Of a DNA stretch of 17,659 nucleotides, positions 1 through 6,108 are shown in pieces. Below the pieces are notes generated by a model. It was not told the DNA's origin, searched no databases, and worked only from the letters and a program-made list of their open reading frames with translations. Where the stretch lies: assembly GCA_035260545.1 (NCBI GenBank), contig DATFUZ010000074.1, positions 1 through 17,659 of the forward strand, given 5' to 3'. The stretch's first letter is position 1, and every line of letters starts with the position of its first letter. This stretch comes from DATDDB01 sp035260545. Its GTDB lineage: Bacteria > Pseudomonadota > Gammaproteobacteria > Burkholderiales > Gallionellaceae. Made by a program: the position numbers and the translations under genes.

Positions 1-158
1 TGCTCGCCGCGGGACGCAGCAACCAGGACATCGCCCGCGCGCTGTCCATAAGCGAGAAGACCGTGAGCACCTACAAGAGCCGCCTGCTCGACAAGATGGG
101 CGCCGGCAGCGTCGCCGAGCTGGTGCGCTACGCGGTCGAACACCGGCTGTTCGAATAG
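1..158 (+). CDS. LuxR/FixJ-type response regulator, C-terminal end (partial)
   Basis: Only the last ~51 codons are in the window; the reading frame is open from the left edge to TAG at 156-158. The visible protein is the second half of a LuxR (GerE-type) helix-turn-helix: NQDIARALSISEKTVSTYKS followed by RLLDKMGAGSVAELVRYAV. The recognition helix (SEKTVSTYKSRLLDKMG) and the C-terminal dimerisation helix are intact. In the NarL/FixJ family this domain sits behind a phospho-receiver, which would lie outside the window. The tail is short, ending eight residues after the HTH. Two more regulators of the same family follow on the same strand, so this is the first member of a cluster. Its HTH is more NarL-like than the next two, so it is a relative and not a recent duplicate. 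Confidence 0.85.
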   Translation, partial: LAAGRSNQDIARALSISEKTVSTYKSRLLDKMGAGSVAELVRYAVEHRLFE

Positions 159-214
159 CACCGCCCCGGCGCGCAATCGCCCCGCCGCGGGTGATCGCGC
201 GGATTGGGGCGCTG

Positions 215-231
215 TCGGAATACTCCTACAC
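215..231 (+). promoter_or_regulatory. Candidate regulator box 1 (RcsAB-like) upstream of the pseudo-receiver gene
   Basis: The sequence TCGGAATACTCCTACAC begins with 14 bases that match the enterobacterial RcsAB box (TAAGAATATTCCTA, from memory) at 11 of 14 positions. The centre is a partial inverted repeat (GGA-N4-TCC). A box sharing TC, G and TCCTACAC at the same spacing occurs at 1092-1108 upstream of the paralogous regulator. RcsB belongs to the same NarL/FixJ HTH family, so binding by one of the regulators encoded here is plausible. It lies about 137 bases before the start codon. The 209 bases between the two genes (159-367) are noticeably AT-rich around 240-315, as expected of a promoter region, but no convincing -35/-10 pair was picked. 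Confidence 0.4.
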
Positions 232-367
232 GGATTTGCCGATATTCTTCTTGCATTGCCCCAAGTGCAGGCATTATAAATGCCTATGCCCACTGAATAT
301 TTATATTCCATACGAATGGGATGGCTATACCGCCAGGGCCGGGCGCAGCTCATCCGCGAGGCGGTGC

Positions 368-1060
368 ATGATGACTGAGCATGGACAATTGCCCATGTCG
401 CCGCCTGCGGCAATGCCGCTGCACGGCGTTTTCCTGCTCGACCCGGACGAGGAATTCCGCGCACGGGTGACGGGGCACTGTACGCAGCTCGGGCTGCAGG
501 CGCGCTGCTTCCGGACGGCCGAATCCTTCTTCCAGGCGCTGGGCAAGCAGCGGCCGCACTGCATCATCCTGGCCATGGAGCTGGGCGAAGCCAGCGGCCT
601 GGAGATTCAGGCCCATCTCGCCAGCCGCGGCTACTGCATTCCGGTGATCTTCGCCGCGCACGAGGCCGAACCGGCCTCCATCGTGCGCGCAATGAAGGGC
701 GGCGCACAGGATTTCCTGCTCAAGCCGGTGACGATGGATATGCTGTGCGAACAGGTGCGCGCCGCGCTGGAATTCGCCCGCACCGCGGACACCTGCCAGC
801 AGCGCAAGGAGCAGTTGCGGCAGCGCATGCTCACGCTGACCCAGCGCGAGCAGGAGGTGCTGGCGCTGGCCCTCACCGGCAAGGCGAACAAGGAGATCTC
901 GCGCCTGCTGGACATCAGCCCGCGCACGGTCGAAGCCCATCGCTCGCGGGTGCTGGACAAGATCGGCCTGAACAACCTGCTGGAGCTGGCGCACATCTTC
1001 GCCGACGAAAACCCGTGGCTGCCGGGCGGCGCCGCGGAACGCCCCGGCAAGCCGCAATAG
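368..1060 (+). CDS. FixJ-family regulator with degenerate receiver (Asp to Ala) and LuxR-type HTH
   Basis: A 230-residue two-domain transcription factor. Residues ~19-135 form a receiver-like domain and ~153-215 a LuxR/GerE helix-turn-helix (LTQREQEVLALALTGKANKE, then ISPRTVEAHRSRVLDKIG). The expected phospho-acceptor Asp (family pattern LVLDVRLPG-SGLE) is Ala69 in IILAMELGEASGLE; the codon GCC at 572-574 is one base from GAC. One of the paired acidic residues near the N terminus is Pro (LLDPDEEF), and the switch Thr is also Ala (IFAAHEA). The conserved Lys119 (FLLKPV) remains. The receiver therefore probably cannot be phosphorylated in the usual way. The start at 368 is chosen because GAGG lies at 358-361 with 6-base spacing; the reading frame is open upstream to 191, but that part has no family similarity. 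No histidine kinase is adjacent. Confidence 0.9.
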   Translation: MMTEHGQLPMSPPAAMPLHGVFLLDPDEEFRARVTGHCTQLGLQARCFRTAESFFQALGKQRPHCIILAMELGEASGLEIQAHLASRGYCIPVIFAAHEAEPASIVRAMKGGAQDFLLKPVTMDMLCEQVRAALEFARTADTCQQRKEQLRQRMLTLTQREQEVLALALTGKANKEISRLLDISPRTVEAHRSRVLDKIGLNNLLELAHIFADENPWLPGGAAERPGKPQ

Positions 1061-1091
1061 CGGGCAAGCGCCGAGCGGAACAGGATGGGTG

Positions 1092-1108
1092 TCAGCGCTG
1101 TCCTACAC
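1092..1108 (+). promoter_or_regulatory. Candidate regulator box 2 upstream of the second FixJ-like gene
   Basis: TCAGCGCTGTCCTACAC matches box 1 at 11 of 17 positions, including the complete TCCTACAC block and the TC-x-G start, with identical internal spacing. It ends 212 bases before the start at 1321. The match to the RcsAB box alone is weaker (8 of 14). The two intergenic regions otherwise share little, which makes the shared block stand out. It could be an operator or part of a promoter. The rest of the 1061-1320 gap shows no further recognisable element apart from the ribosome binding site. Confidence 0.35.
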
Positions 1109-1320
1109 AATTGAGGGAATATGGCGATTTACGGCGGCGCGATTTCTTGCCAAGATAGAGGCTATGGATTGGGCTAACCCGATGTTGCAGAGGGGGTTTC
1201 CAGACCAGATGCCGTGGGCGCGGGCGCAGGGGTCCGTGCAAGGCGATGACGCCGCGAACGGCATGCAGTTTCCGCGATTCCCTGCAGGACCGGCCGCGGA
1301 TGAATAAGGAAGGGAATGCG

Positions 1321-2049
1321 ATGAACAGCTTCATGTTGCCCTCCGCGGTGCTGGCTACGCAATCTGCCGCGGACAATACGACAGGCGCCACGATATTCGT
1401 GGTGGACACGGAGGATGAATTCCGCACCGCAGTGTTCCGCGACTTCGCCGCCCACGGCCTGCGCGCCAACTGCTTCGACCGGGCCGAACCCTTTCTCAAC
1501 GCGCTGCGCAATTGCCGCCCCGGCTGCGTGATTCTGGACATGCACCTGCCTGACCGGAACAGCCTGCAATTGCAGGAACTCCTCACCAGCCAGTTTTACT
1601 GCACGCCGCTTATCCTCGTGGCGCGCGACGCTGACCCGGCCACGGTGGTGCGCGCGATGCGCATGGGCGCGCACGATTTCATGCTGAAGCCGGTCGACCT
1701 GGAGACGCTGCGCGCCCGAACCGAGGGTGCGCTGCAAGCCATGCGCCGCCTCGGCGAACGCGAACTGCTGCAGGAAACCATGCGCCGCCGCCTGCGCACT
1801 CTCACCGCGCGCGAATACCACATCCTGATGCTGGCCCTCACCGGGCGCTCGAACAAGGAAGTCTCCAGCATGCTGTTCATCAGCCCGCGCACCGTGGAAA
1901 CCCACCGCTCGCGCATCCTGGAGAAGATCGGCGTGTCCAACCTGCTCGAACTGGCCTATGCCTTCACCGACACGCAGGACTGGCGCAGCCGCCCCGACGC
2001 GGAAGAAGAGCACAAGGCGGCGCGCGCCGTCGCGCACGAAGCCGACTAG
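1321..2049 (+). CDS. FixJ-family response regulator, intact phospho-acceptor, LuxR-type HTH
   Basis: A 242-residue paralog of the preceding gene. The receiver spans residues ~22-140, with phospho-acceptor Asp73 (VILDMHLPDRNSLQLQ) and conserved Lys123 (FMLKPVD). The LuxR HTH spans ~160-220 (LTAREYHILMLALTGRSNKE, then ISPRTVETHRSRILEKIG). As in its neighbour, one acidic-pocket residue is missing (VVDTEDEF) and the switch Thr is Ala (LVARDAD). So phosphorylation is possible, but signalling may be atypical. Start 1321 is preferred because AAGGAAGGG (1306-1314) precedes it at good spacing; the in-frame ATG at 1300 would lie upstream of that site. The C-terminal tail (~25 residues, charged) is not part of the HTH. 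The two genes likely arose by duplication; the intervening 260-base gap suggests separate promoters. Confidence 0.92.
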   Translation: MNSFMLPSAVLATQSAADNTTGATIFVVDTEDEFRTAVFRDFAAHGLRANCFDRAEPFLNALRNCRPGCVILDMHLPDRNSLQLQELLTSQFYCTPLILVARDADPATVVRAMRMGAHDFMLKPVDLETLRARTEGALQAMRRLGERELLQETMRRRLRTLTAREYHILMLALTGRSNKEVSSMLFISPRTVETHRSRILEKIGVSNLLELAYAFTDTQDWRSRPDAEEEHKAARAVAHEAD

Positions 2050-2077
2050 CGCGCTCCGCTTCCAGCCGCGCCGGCGC

Positions 2078-2518
2078 TCAGTTCTCTTCGGCGAGCGCGG
2101 CCACCGGCACGAACAGGTAATCGAAGCTCGCCCGTCTGCCGTCGCTGTGATTGAAGGTGTCGAAGTGCAGCTTCTTGCCGCGCAGGCCGCCCTTGTAATC
2201 CACCATGCCCTTGTCCGACACGATGGTGAAGGTCAGCACGCCGTCGTTATTCGCCACTTGGCCGTAGGCCACGTTGGGATAGCGGCGGTTGAACCAGTGC
2301 GCCACCTGATTGGGCGAGCCGGGAGAAATCGCATAGATCACCGCGCCGTCCGGATAGAAGCGGAGGTAGTGCCAGGACGGCATGTCCTCCACCGCCGGCG
2401 CGGGCGAGCGGTAGACCCCGTCGTATTGCAGCGGCGCTTCCTTGCCCGGCGTCTCGGCGGCAGCCAGGCCCGGCGCCAGCAACAGGAAAAACAGCGAACC
2501 GAATAGCAGTTTCTTCAT
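2078..2518 (-). CDS. Secreted small protein, unknown function
   Basis: A 146-residue protein with a clear Sec signal peptide (MKKLLFGSLFFLLLAPGLAA, likely cleaved near Ala21). The mature part is ~125 residues and appears to be a compact beta-rich domain containing YDGVYRSP, WHYLRFYPDGAVIYAIS and KLHFDTFNHSDGRRASFDYLFVPV. Alternating aromatic and polar residues suggest a lipocalin-like or small barrel fold, which is inference only. I do not recognise a named family. The start at 2518 follows GGAGGGGAATTC-type spacing on the minus strand; a longer upstream extension in frame lacks a signal peptide. It converges on the response-regulator gene with only 28 bases between stop codons and no visible terminator. 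Confidence 0.8.
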   Translation of the reverse strand: MKKLLFGSLFFLLLAPGLAAAETPGKEAPLQYDGVYRSPAPAVEDMPSWHYLRFYPDGAVIYAISPGSPNQVAHWFNRRYPNVAYGQVANNDGVLTFTIVSDKGMVDYKGGLRGKKLHFDTFNHSDGRRASFDYLFVPVAALAEEN

Positions 2519-2673
2519 GAATTCCCCTCCACTCCAGTTTTTGACCGCGCCGCCCGGCGCACGCTCCGGCAAAACCGCGGTTCGAGACGGCGCGCAATCC
2601 ATGATTCAATGAGGGCAACAGCTTACCAGAATCCGGCGCGCACGGGGCGCACCGCCCGCGCGGCGCATCCCGC

Positions 2674-2679
2674 TATAAT
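2674..2679 (+). promoter_or_regulatory. Candidate -10 element (TATAAT)
   Basis: A perfect TATAAT hexamer lies 32 bases before the start codon of the DUF2569-like gene, in otherwise GC-rich sequence. No good -35 hexamer is seen 16-18 bases upstream, so the assignment rests on the -10 and its position in the divergent gap between the secreted protein and this gene. Confidence 0.45.
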
Positions 2680-2711
2680 GTGCGCCGCCATTCATTCAAA
2701 GGGGAAATAAC

Positions 2712-3293
2712 ATGGCTGTATTTTCGCCGCTGCACGGCGTGCTCGCACTCGCCGTCATCGCCGCGGGCGGCCTGCTCTACCGCGAGATCAGGCGCCCGGC
2801 GCCTCCCGCCCTGCCCGCGCCCGGCACGGCCAACGCGCTGCGCGGGGTGCACGGCTGGCTGGCGTTCCTGATCGGCATTTTCGTACTCATCGCGCCCGGC
2901 GTCACGATAGCCCGCTACGCCATGGCCTTCGACCTGGCGGAGGCGCAGCAGCCCGCGCTGCTCGCCGCCGCCGGCTGGCTCTCATACAAATACGCGGTGT
3001 GGATGGTGGTGGCCGCCACCGCCCTGCTCAGCGCCGCCGCAGGGGTGGGCCTCGCCAGACAGCGCGACCCCGGCGTGGTGCGGCGGGCGCAGGTCATCCT
3101 GTGGATCAACGGACCGGTGGCCGGCGTTTTTGCGACGGTCACCATACCGCTGCTGCTCTATGGCCGCGCCGGCGCCGATGCCCTCTTCTACGCGCAACTC
3201 GTCACCTCCATGCTCGGGGCCACCATCTGGACAGCCTACCTCAGCCTCTCGCGCCGCGTGCGCAATACCTACTTCGCCGCAGCCGCGGCATAA
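2712..3293 (+). CDS. DUF2569-like inner-membrane protein
   Basis: A 193-residue polytopic membrane protein with about five hydrophobic segments: residues ~5-22, ~48-70, ~88-112, ~124-147 and ~150-178. Features that recall DUF2569 are the GWLAFLIGIFVLIAPG segment early in the protein and the C-terminal YLSLSRRVRNTYF, which resembles the family's terminal 'YF-SKRVK-TF' pattern. The molecular function of this family is unknown. The ribosome binding site is GGGG at 2701-2704, with 7 bases to ATG. It stands alone: divergent from the secreted protein and convergent with the kinase, with a 132-base gap (3294-3425) that contains CTGCCAC and GTGGCAG as distant inverted arms but no T-run terminator. 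Confidence 0.75.
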   Translation: MAVFSPLHGVLALAVIAAGGLLYREIRRPAPPALPAPGTANALRGVHGWLAFLIGIFVLIAPGVTIARYAMAFDLAEAQQPALLAAAGWLSYKYAVWMVVAATALLSAAAGVGLARQRDPGVVRRAQVILWINGPVAGVFATVTIPLLLYGRAGADALFYAQLVTSMLGATIWTAYLSLSRRVRNTYFAAAAA

Positions 3294-3425
3294 GGCAAAA
3301 CGCCAGCGCCAGAACTGCCACCCGCGTCTTGGCGGCGGTTGCGGCGTGCGGCCCGGTAGTGGCAGGATGGGCGGAGCGCAGCGACATTCGGGTGCGGGCG
3401 ATCTCTCGCCGCGCTGCCCCGCTCC

Positions 3426-4430
3426 CTACTTGTGCAGCCTGGGTATCTTGGGGATGAGCATGTGCTCGATCATCACATAGACCGCGAGCGAGAGCAGCGC
3501 AGTGACGACGACGATGGTGAGGATCTGGTTGCTGCTGATCTTGCTGCTGCCCGGCCGGTGGCCGTCGAAGTATTCGCTCTCGCCGGCGCTGTCGTCGCCC
3601 GGAGCAAGCTGGCGGCGGCAGGCGCGCAGGTCGGTGAGCAGATCGCGCGCGTTCTGGTAGCGCTGCTCCGGCTTCTTGGCCAGGCACTTGGCGACGATGT
3701 TATCGAGCGCTTCTGGAATATCGGACTTCAGCGCACTGGGCTTGCCCGGTTCTTCGTTGACGATCTTGTAGAACACGGAGTTCGCGCTCTCGCCAAAGAA
3801 GGGCAGCTTCCCGGTGAGCATCTGGTAGAACACGATGCCGAAGGAGAAGATGTCGGAGCCGGGGCCGATGGGGTGCGATTGCACCTGCTCCGGCGACATG
3901 TAGAGCGGCGAGCCCATAATGCGGTCCACCTGGGTGCGCCACAGCGGCGATTCCATGCGGGCGATGCCGAAGTCGGCGATCTTAACGTGCATGCCGCGCA
4001 GCACCATGATGTTGGAAGGCTTGATGTCGCGGTGGATGACGCCGTGCTCGTGGGCATAGGCCAGGCCGGCGGCGATCTGCACGGCGATGTCCACCTTTTC
4101 GACGAGGGAGAGCGGCGCATCCTTGGCGGCGATGTCCTGCAGCTCGGGGCCTTCCATCAGCTCCATGGCGATGTAGGCGATGTCGCCCTTGCGGCCGAGG
4201 TCGTAGATGGTGATGATGTTGGGGTGGTTGAGGCGGCCTGCGGCCTTGGCTTCCTGGTAGAAGCGCGCCTTGTATTCTTCCTTTTCCTGCTCGCTGAGTT
4301 TCTGCAGATCGATGGTCTTGATTGCGACATAGCGGTCGATCAGCGGATCGTGCGCGCGGTACACGATGCCCATGTCGCCCCGGCCCAGTTCCTCCAGAAT
4401 CTCGTAACGTCCAAGATGGCTTTCTTCCAT
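3426..4430 (-). CDS. Membrane-tethered serine/threonine protein kinase
   Basis: A 334-residue Hanks-type kinase. All catalytic landmarks are visible: glycine loop LGRGDMGIVY (15-24), VAIK with Lys38, alpha-C Glu60 (FYQEAKAAG), catalytic HRDIKPSN with Asp135 and Asn140, DFG at 153-155, SPE in place of APE at 179-181, and the helix-F Asp193 (GSDIFSFGIV). The kinase domain ends near 270. A short charged linker then leads to one membrane helix (~303-320) and only ~14 residues beyond it (MIEHMLIPKIPRLHK region). There is no PASTA, TPR or other sensor domain, so the kinase is a cytoplasmic domain on a C-terminal anchor. No PP2C phosphatase or obvious substrate gene is adjacent; the nearest + strand neighbour is the pentose-phosphate pair. 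An AAGG ribosome binding site precedes the start. Confidence 0.95.
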   Translation of the reverse strand: MEESHLGRYEILEELGRGDMGIVYRAHDPLIDRYVAIKTIDLQKLSEQEKEEYKARFYQEAKAAGRLNHPNIITIYDLGRKGDIAYIAMELMEGPELQDIAAKDAPLSLVEKVDIAVQIAAGLAYAHEHGVIHRDIKPSNIMVLRGMHVKIADFGIARMESPLWRTQVDRIMGSPLYMSPEQVQSHPIGPGSDIFSFGIVFYQMLTGKLPFFGESANSVFYKIVNEEPGKPSALKSDIPEALDNIVAKCLAKKPEQRYQNARDLLTDLRACRRQLAPGDDSAGESEYFDGHRPGSSKISSNQILTIVVVTALLSLAVYVMIEHMLIPKIPRLHK

Positions 4431-4486
4431 ACGACCTTTCGTTCTTATCGTACCCGGCAGCGCGCCAGGAGTGTCGCTTCGGCATT

Positions 4487-4500
4487 ACCGCCCGGGCGGT
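4487..4500. promoter_or_regulatory. Perfect 14-bp palindrome in the kinase leader
   Basis: ACCGCCCGGGCGGT is a perfect palindrome 56 bases upstream of the kinase start codon and 24 bases downstream (in kinase orientation) of a TATAAT hexamer. That position fits an operator for a dimeric repressor overlapping the early transcribed region. It could also be a short RNA stem. There is no T-run, so it is not a typical terminator. Confidence 0.4.
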
Positions 4501-4524
4501 GCGACCGTCCCGACTAATGCGCTA

Positions 4525-4530
4525 ATTATA
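4525..4530 (-). promoter_or_regulatory. Candidate -10 element for the kinase gene
   Basis: On the minus strand this reads TATAAT, within a short AT-rich island (4516-4542) in GC-rich surroundings. A TTGATG hexamer lies upstream, but with only 14 bases of spacing, so the -35 is uncertain. It would give a leader of about 90 bases containing the 4487-4500 palindrome. Confidence 0.4.
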
Positions 4531-4936
4531 CTAAATTATTATGCCATCAACGGAGGTGTTTGGGTGTGCCGCCTGGGGACTTTCGCGCGGGCGATGAACG
4601 GCAGGGTACAGGCAAGGCTTTGATGGGCGAAGGCATGTCACGGCTCGAAGCCTGCATGCGTAAGGCATCTGCCTAGTGGGGCATCGGGATTGCCACCGGA
4701 AATTCGGATTCAGGAACGTGGCGGGTAACATGCAGGCCCGGCCGCTTCGGCTCCCACGCGCCTTGCGCCCCGCGCGATCCGGCGGGCCGCGGTCGCCCGG
4801 CACCGGACCGCCCCGCCACGCTTTGCGCGATTCCCGGCGCGGACTACGCGAAAGCAGGTAGAGCACGCCGCGCCCATAAGTGGTACCGTAGCGCCATGGC
4901 GCAGCTTGCGCCGTGCCTGATTTGAGGAGCGCAACC
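4531..4936. other. Intergenic region between kinase and transaldolase
   Basis: About 400 bases with no convincing gene. A minus-strand open frame spans most of it, but its translation is rich in Arg/Pro/Gly with no recognisable motif, as GC-rich non-coding DNA often gives. A perfect palindrome GCGCCATGGCGC lies at 4891-4902, 34 bases before the transaldolase start. No clear + strand promoter, tRNA or riboswitch was recognised. It must hold the promoter of the tal-tkt pair. Confidence 0.5.
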
Positions 4937-6091
4937 ATGAAAAAGAATCCGTTGCGGGAACTGAGCAGGCTGGGCCAGGCCGTCTGGCTCGACTACATAC
5001 GCAGGGACCTGATCCGCGGCGGCGGCCTGCAGCGCCTGATCGACGAGGATGGATTGCAGGGCATGACGTCCAATCCGGCCATATTCGAGAAGGCCATCCT
5101 CGAGAGCGATGCGTACGATGCGGACATCCGCGCGCTGGCGCTGCGCGGCGCGACGCCGCAGCACATTTTCGAGGCGCTGAGCGTGCAGGATGTCGGCGAG
5201 GCGGCGGATGTCTTCCGCCCCGTGTACGAAAGCACGCGCGGTAGCGGCGGCTACGTCAGCCTGGAAGTAAATCCGCACCTGGCGCACGATGCAGCCGCCA
5301 CCATCATCGAGGCGCGCCACCTGTGGGGCGCGCTCGATCGTCCCAATGTGCTGATCAAGGTGCCCGGGACGGCCGAAGGCCTGCCCGCCATCCGGCAGCT
5401 CATCAGCGAGGGGATCAACGTCAATGTCACCCTGCTTTTCGGCTTGCCGCGCTACCGCGAGGTGATCGACGCCTACCTTTCCGGAATCGAGGCCCGCCTC
5501 GGGCGCAACGAACCGGTGGAGAAGATCGCGTCCGTCGCCAGCTTTTTCGTCAGCCGCATGGACACGCTAGTCGACCCGCAGCTCGAGAAGATCATTGCAG
5601 AGGGCGGCGCGAAAGCCCCGCTGGCGCGGGAACTGCGCGGGCACATCGCGGTGGCCAACTCCAGGCAGGCCTACCGGATCTATCGCGAGGTGTTCGAAAG
5701 CGAGCGTTTCAAGCGGCTTGCGGCCCGCGGCGCGCCCGTCCAGCGGCTGCTGTGGGCGAGCACCAGCACCAAGAACCCGGAGTATAGCGACGTCAAGTAC
5801 GTTGAGGAACTCATCGGTCCGGACACCATCAACACCATGCCCCTTTCCACGATAGACGCCTATCGCGACCACGGCGATCCGGGCTGGCGGATCGGCCAGG
5901 ACGCGGCCGCTGCCGCGGCGACCCTCGCGCAACTGGCCGGACTGGGGATAGATATGGAGCGGGTGACGCAGCAACTCGAGGAAGAGGGCGACCGGAAGTT
6001 CTGCGAGCCGTACGACAAGCTGATGGCCACCCTGGGCGGGATGGCGGCGCATCCGGAGGGCGTGAAGCATTCCGCGGCGCACGCCGCATAA
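4937..6091 (+). CDS. tal: Transaldolase
   Basis: A 384-residue transaldolase of the long bacterial type. It transfers dihydroxyacetone units between sedoheptulose 7-phosphate and glyceraldehyde 3-phosphate in the cytoplasmic non-oxidative pentose phosphate pathway. Visible signatures are TSNPAIFEKA (44-53), the Schiff-base lysine Lys141 in VLIKVPGTAEGLPAI, NVNVTLLFGLPRY, VASFFVSRMD, and the C-terminal WASTSTKNPEY ... ELIGPDTINTMP. Start 4937 is chosen for GAGGAG at 4924-4929; the frame runs further upstream without family similarity. The stop is 17 bases before the transketolase start, so the two form an operon. The length is normal for this subfamily and no active-site residue appears lost. 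Confidence 0.96.
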   Translation: MKKNPLRELSRLGQAVWLDYIRRDLIRGGGLQRLIDEDGLQGMTSNPAIFEKAILESDAYDADIRALALRGATPQHIFEALSVQDVGEAADVFRPVYESTRGSGGYVSLEVNPHLAHDAAATIIEARHLWGALDRPNVLIKVPGTAEGLPAIRQLISEGINVNVTLLFGLPRYREVIDAYLSGIEARLGRNEPVEKIASVASFFVSRMDTLVDPQLEKIIAEGGAKAPLARELRGHIAVANSRQAYRIYREVFESERFKRLAARGAPVQRLLWASTSTKNPEYSDVKYVEELIGPDTINTMPLSTIDAYRDHGDPGWRIGQDAAAAAATLAQLAGLGIDMERVTQQLEEEGDRKFCEPYDKLMATLGGMAAHPEGVKHSAAHAA

Positions 6092-6108
6092 CCGGAAAGG
6101 AGGCCGGC

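Noticed and set aside
191..367. N-terminal extension of the pseudo-receiver regulator
   Set aside because: The frame is open, but it covers an AT-rich leader with the candidate box, has a cysteine-rich translation unlike the family, and a good ribosome binding site sits before 368.
350..2037. Long minus-strand frames opposite the two regulators
   Set aside because: The plus-strand frames encode complete receiver and HTH domains; the antisense translations show no motif.
4531..4938. Minus-strand 135-codon frame in the kinase-transaldolase gap
   Set aside because: No ribosome binding site or motif, composition Arg/Pro-rich, and it runs into the promoter regions of both neighbours.
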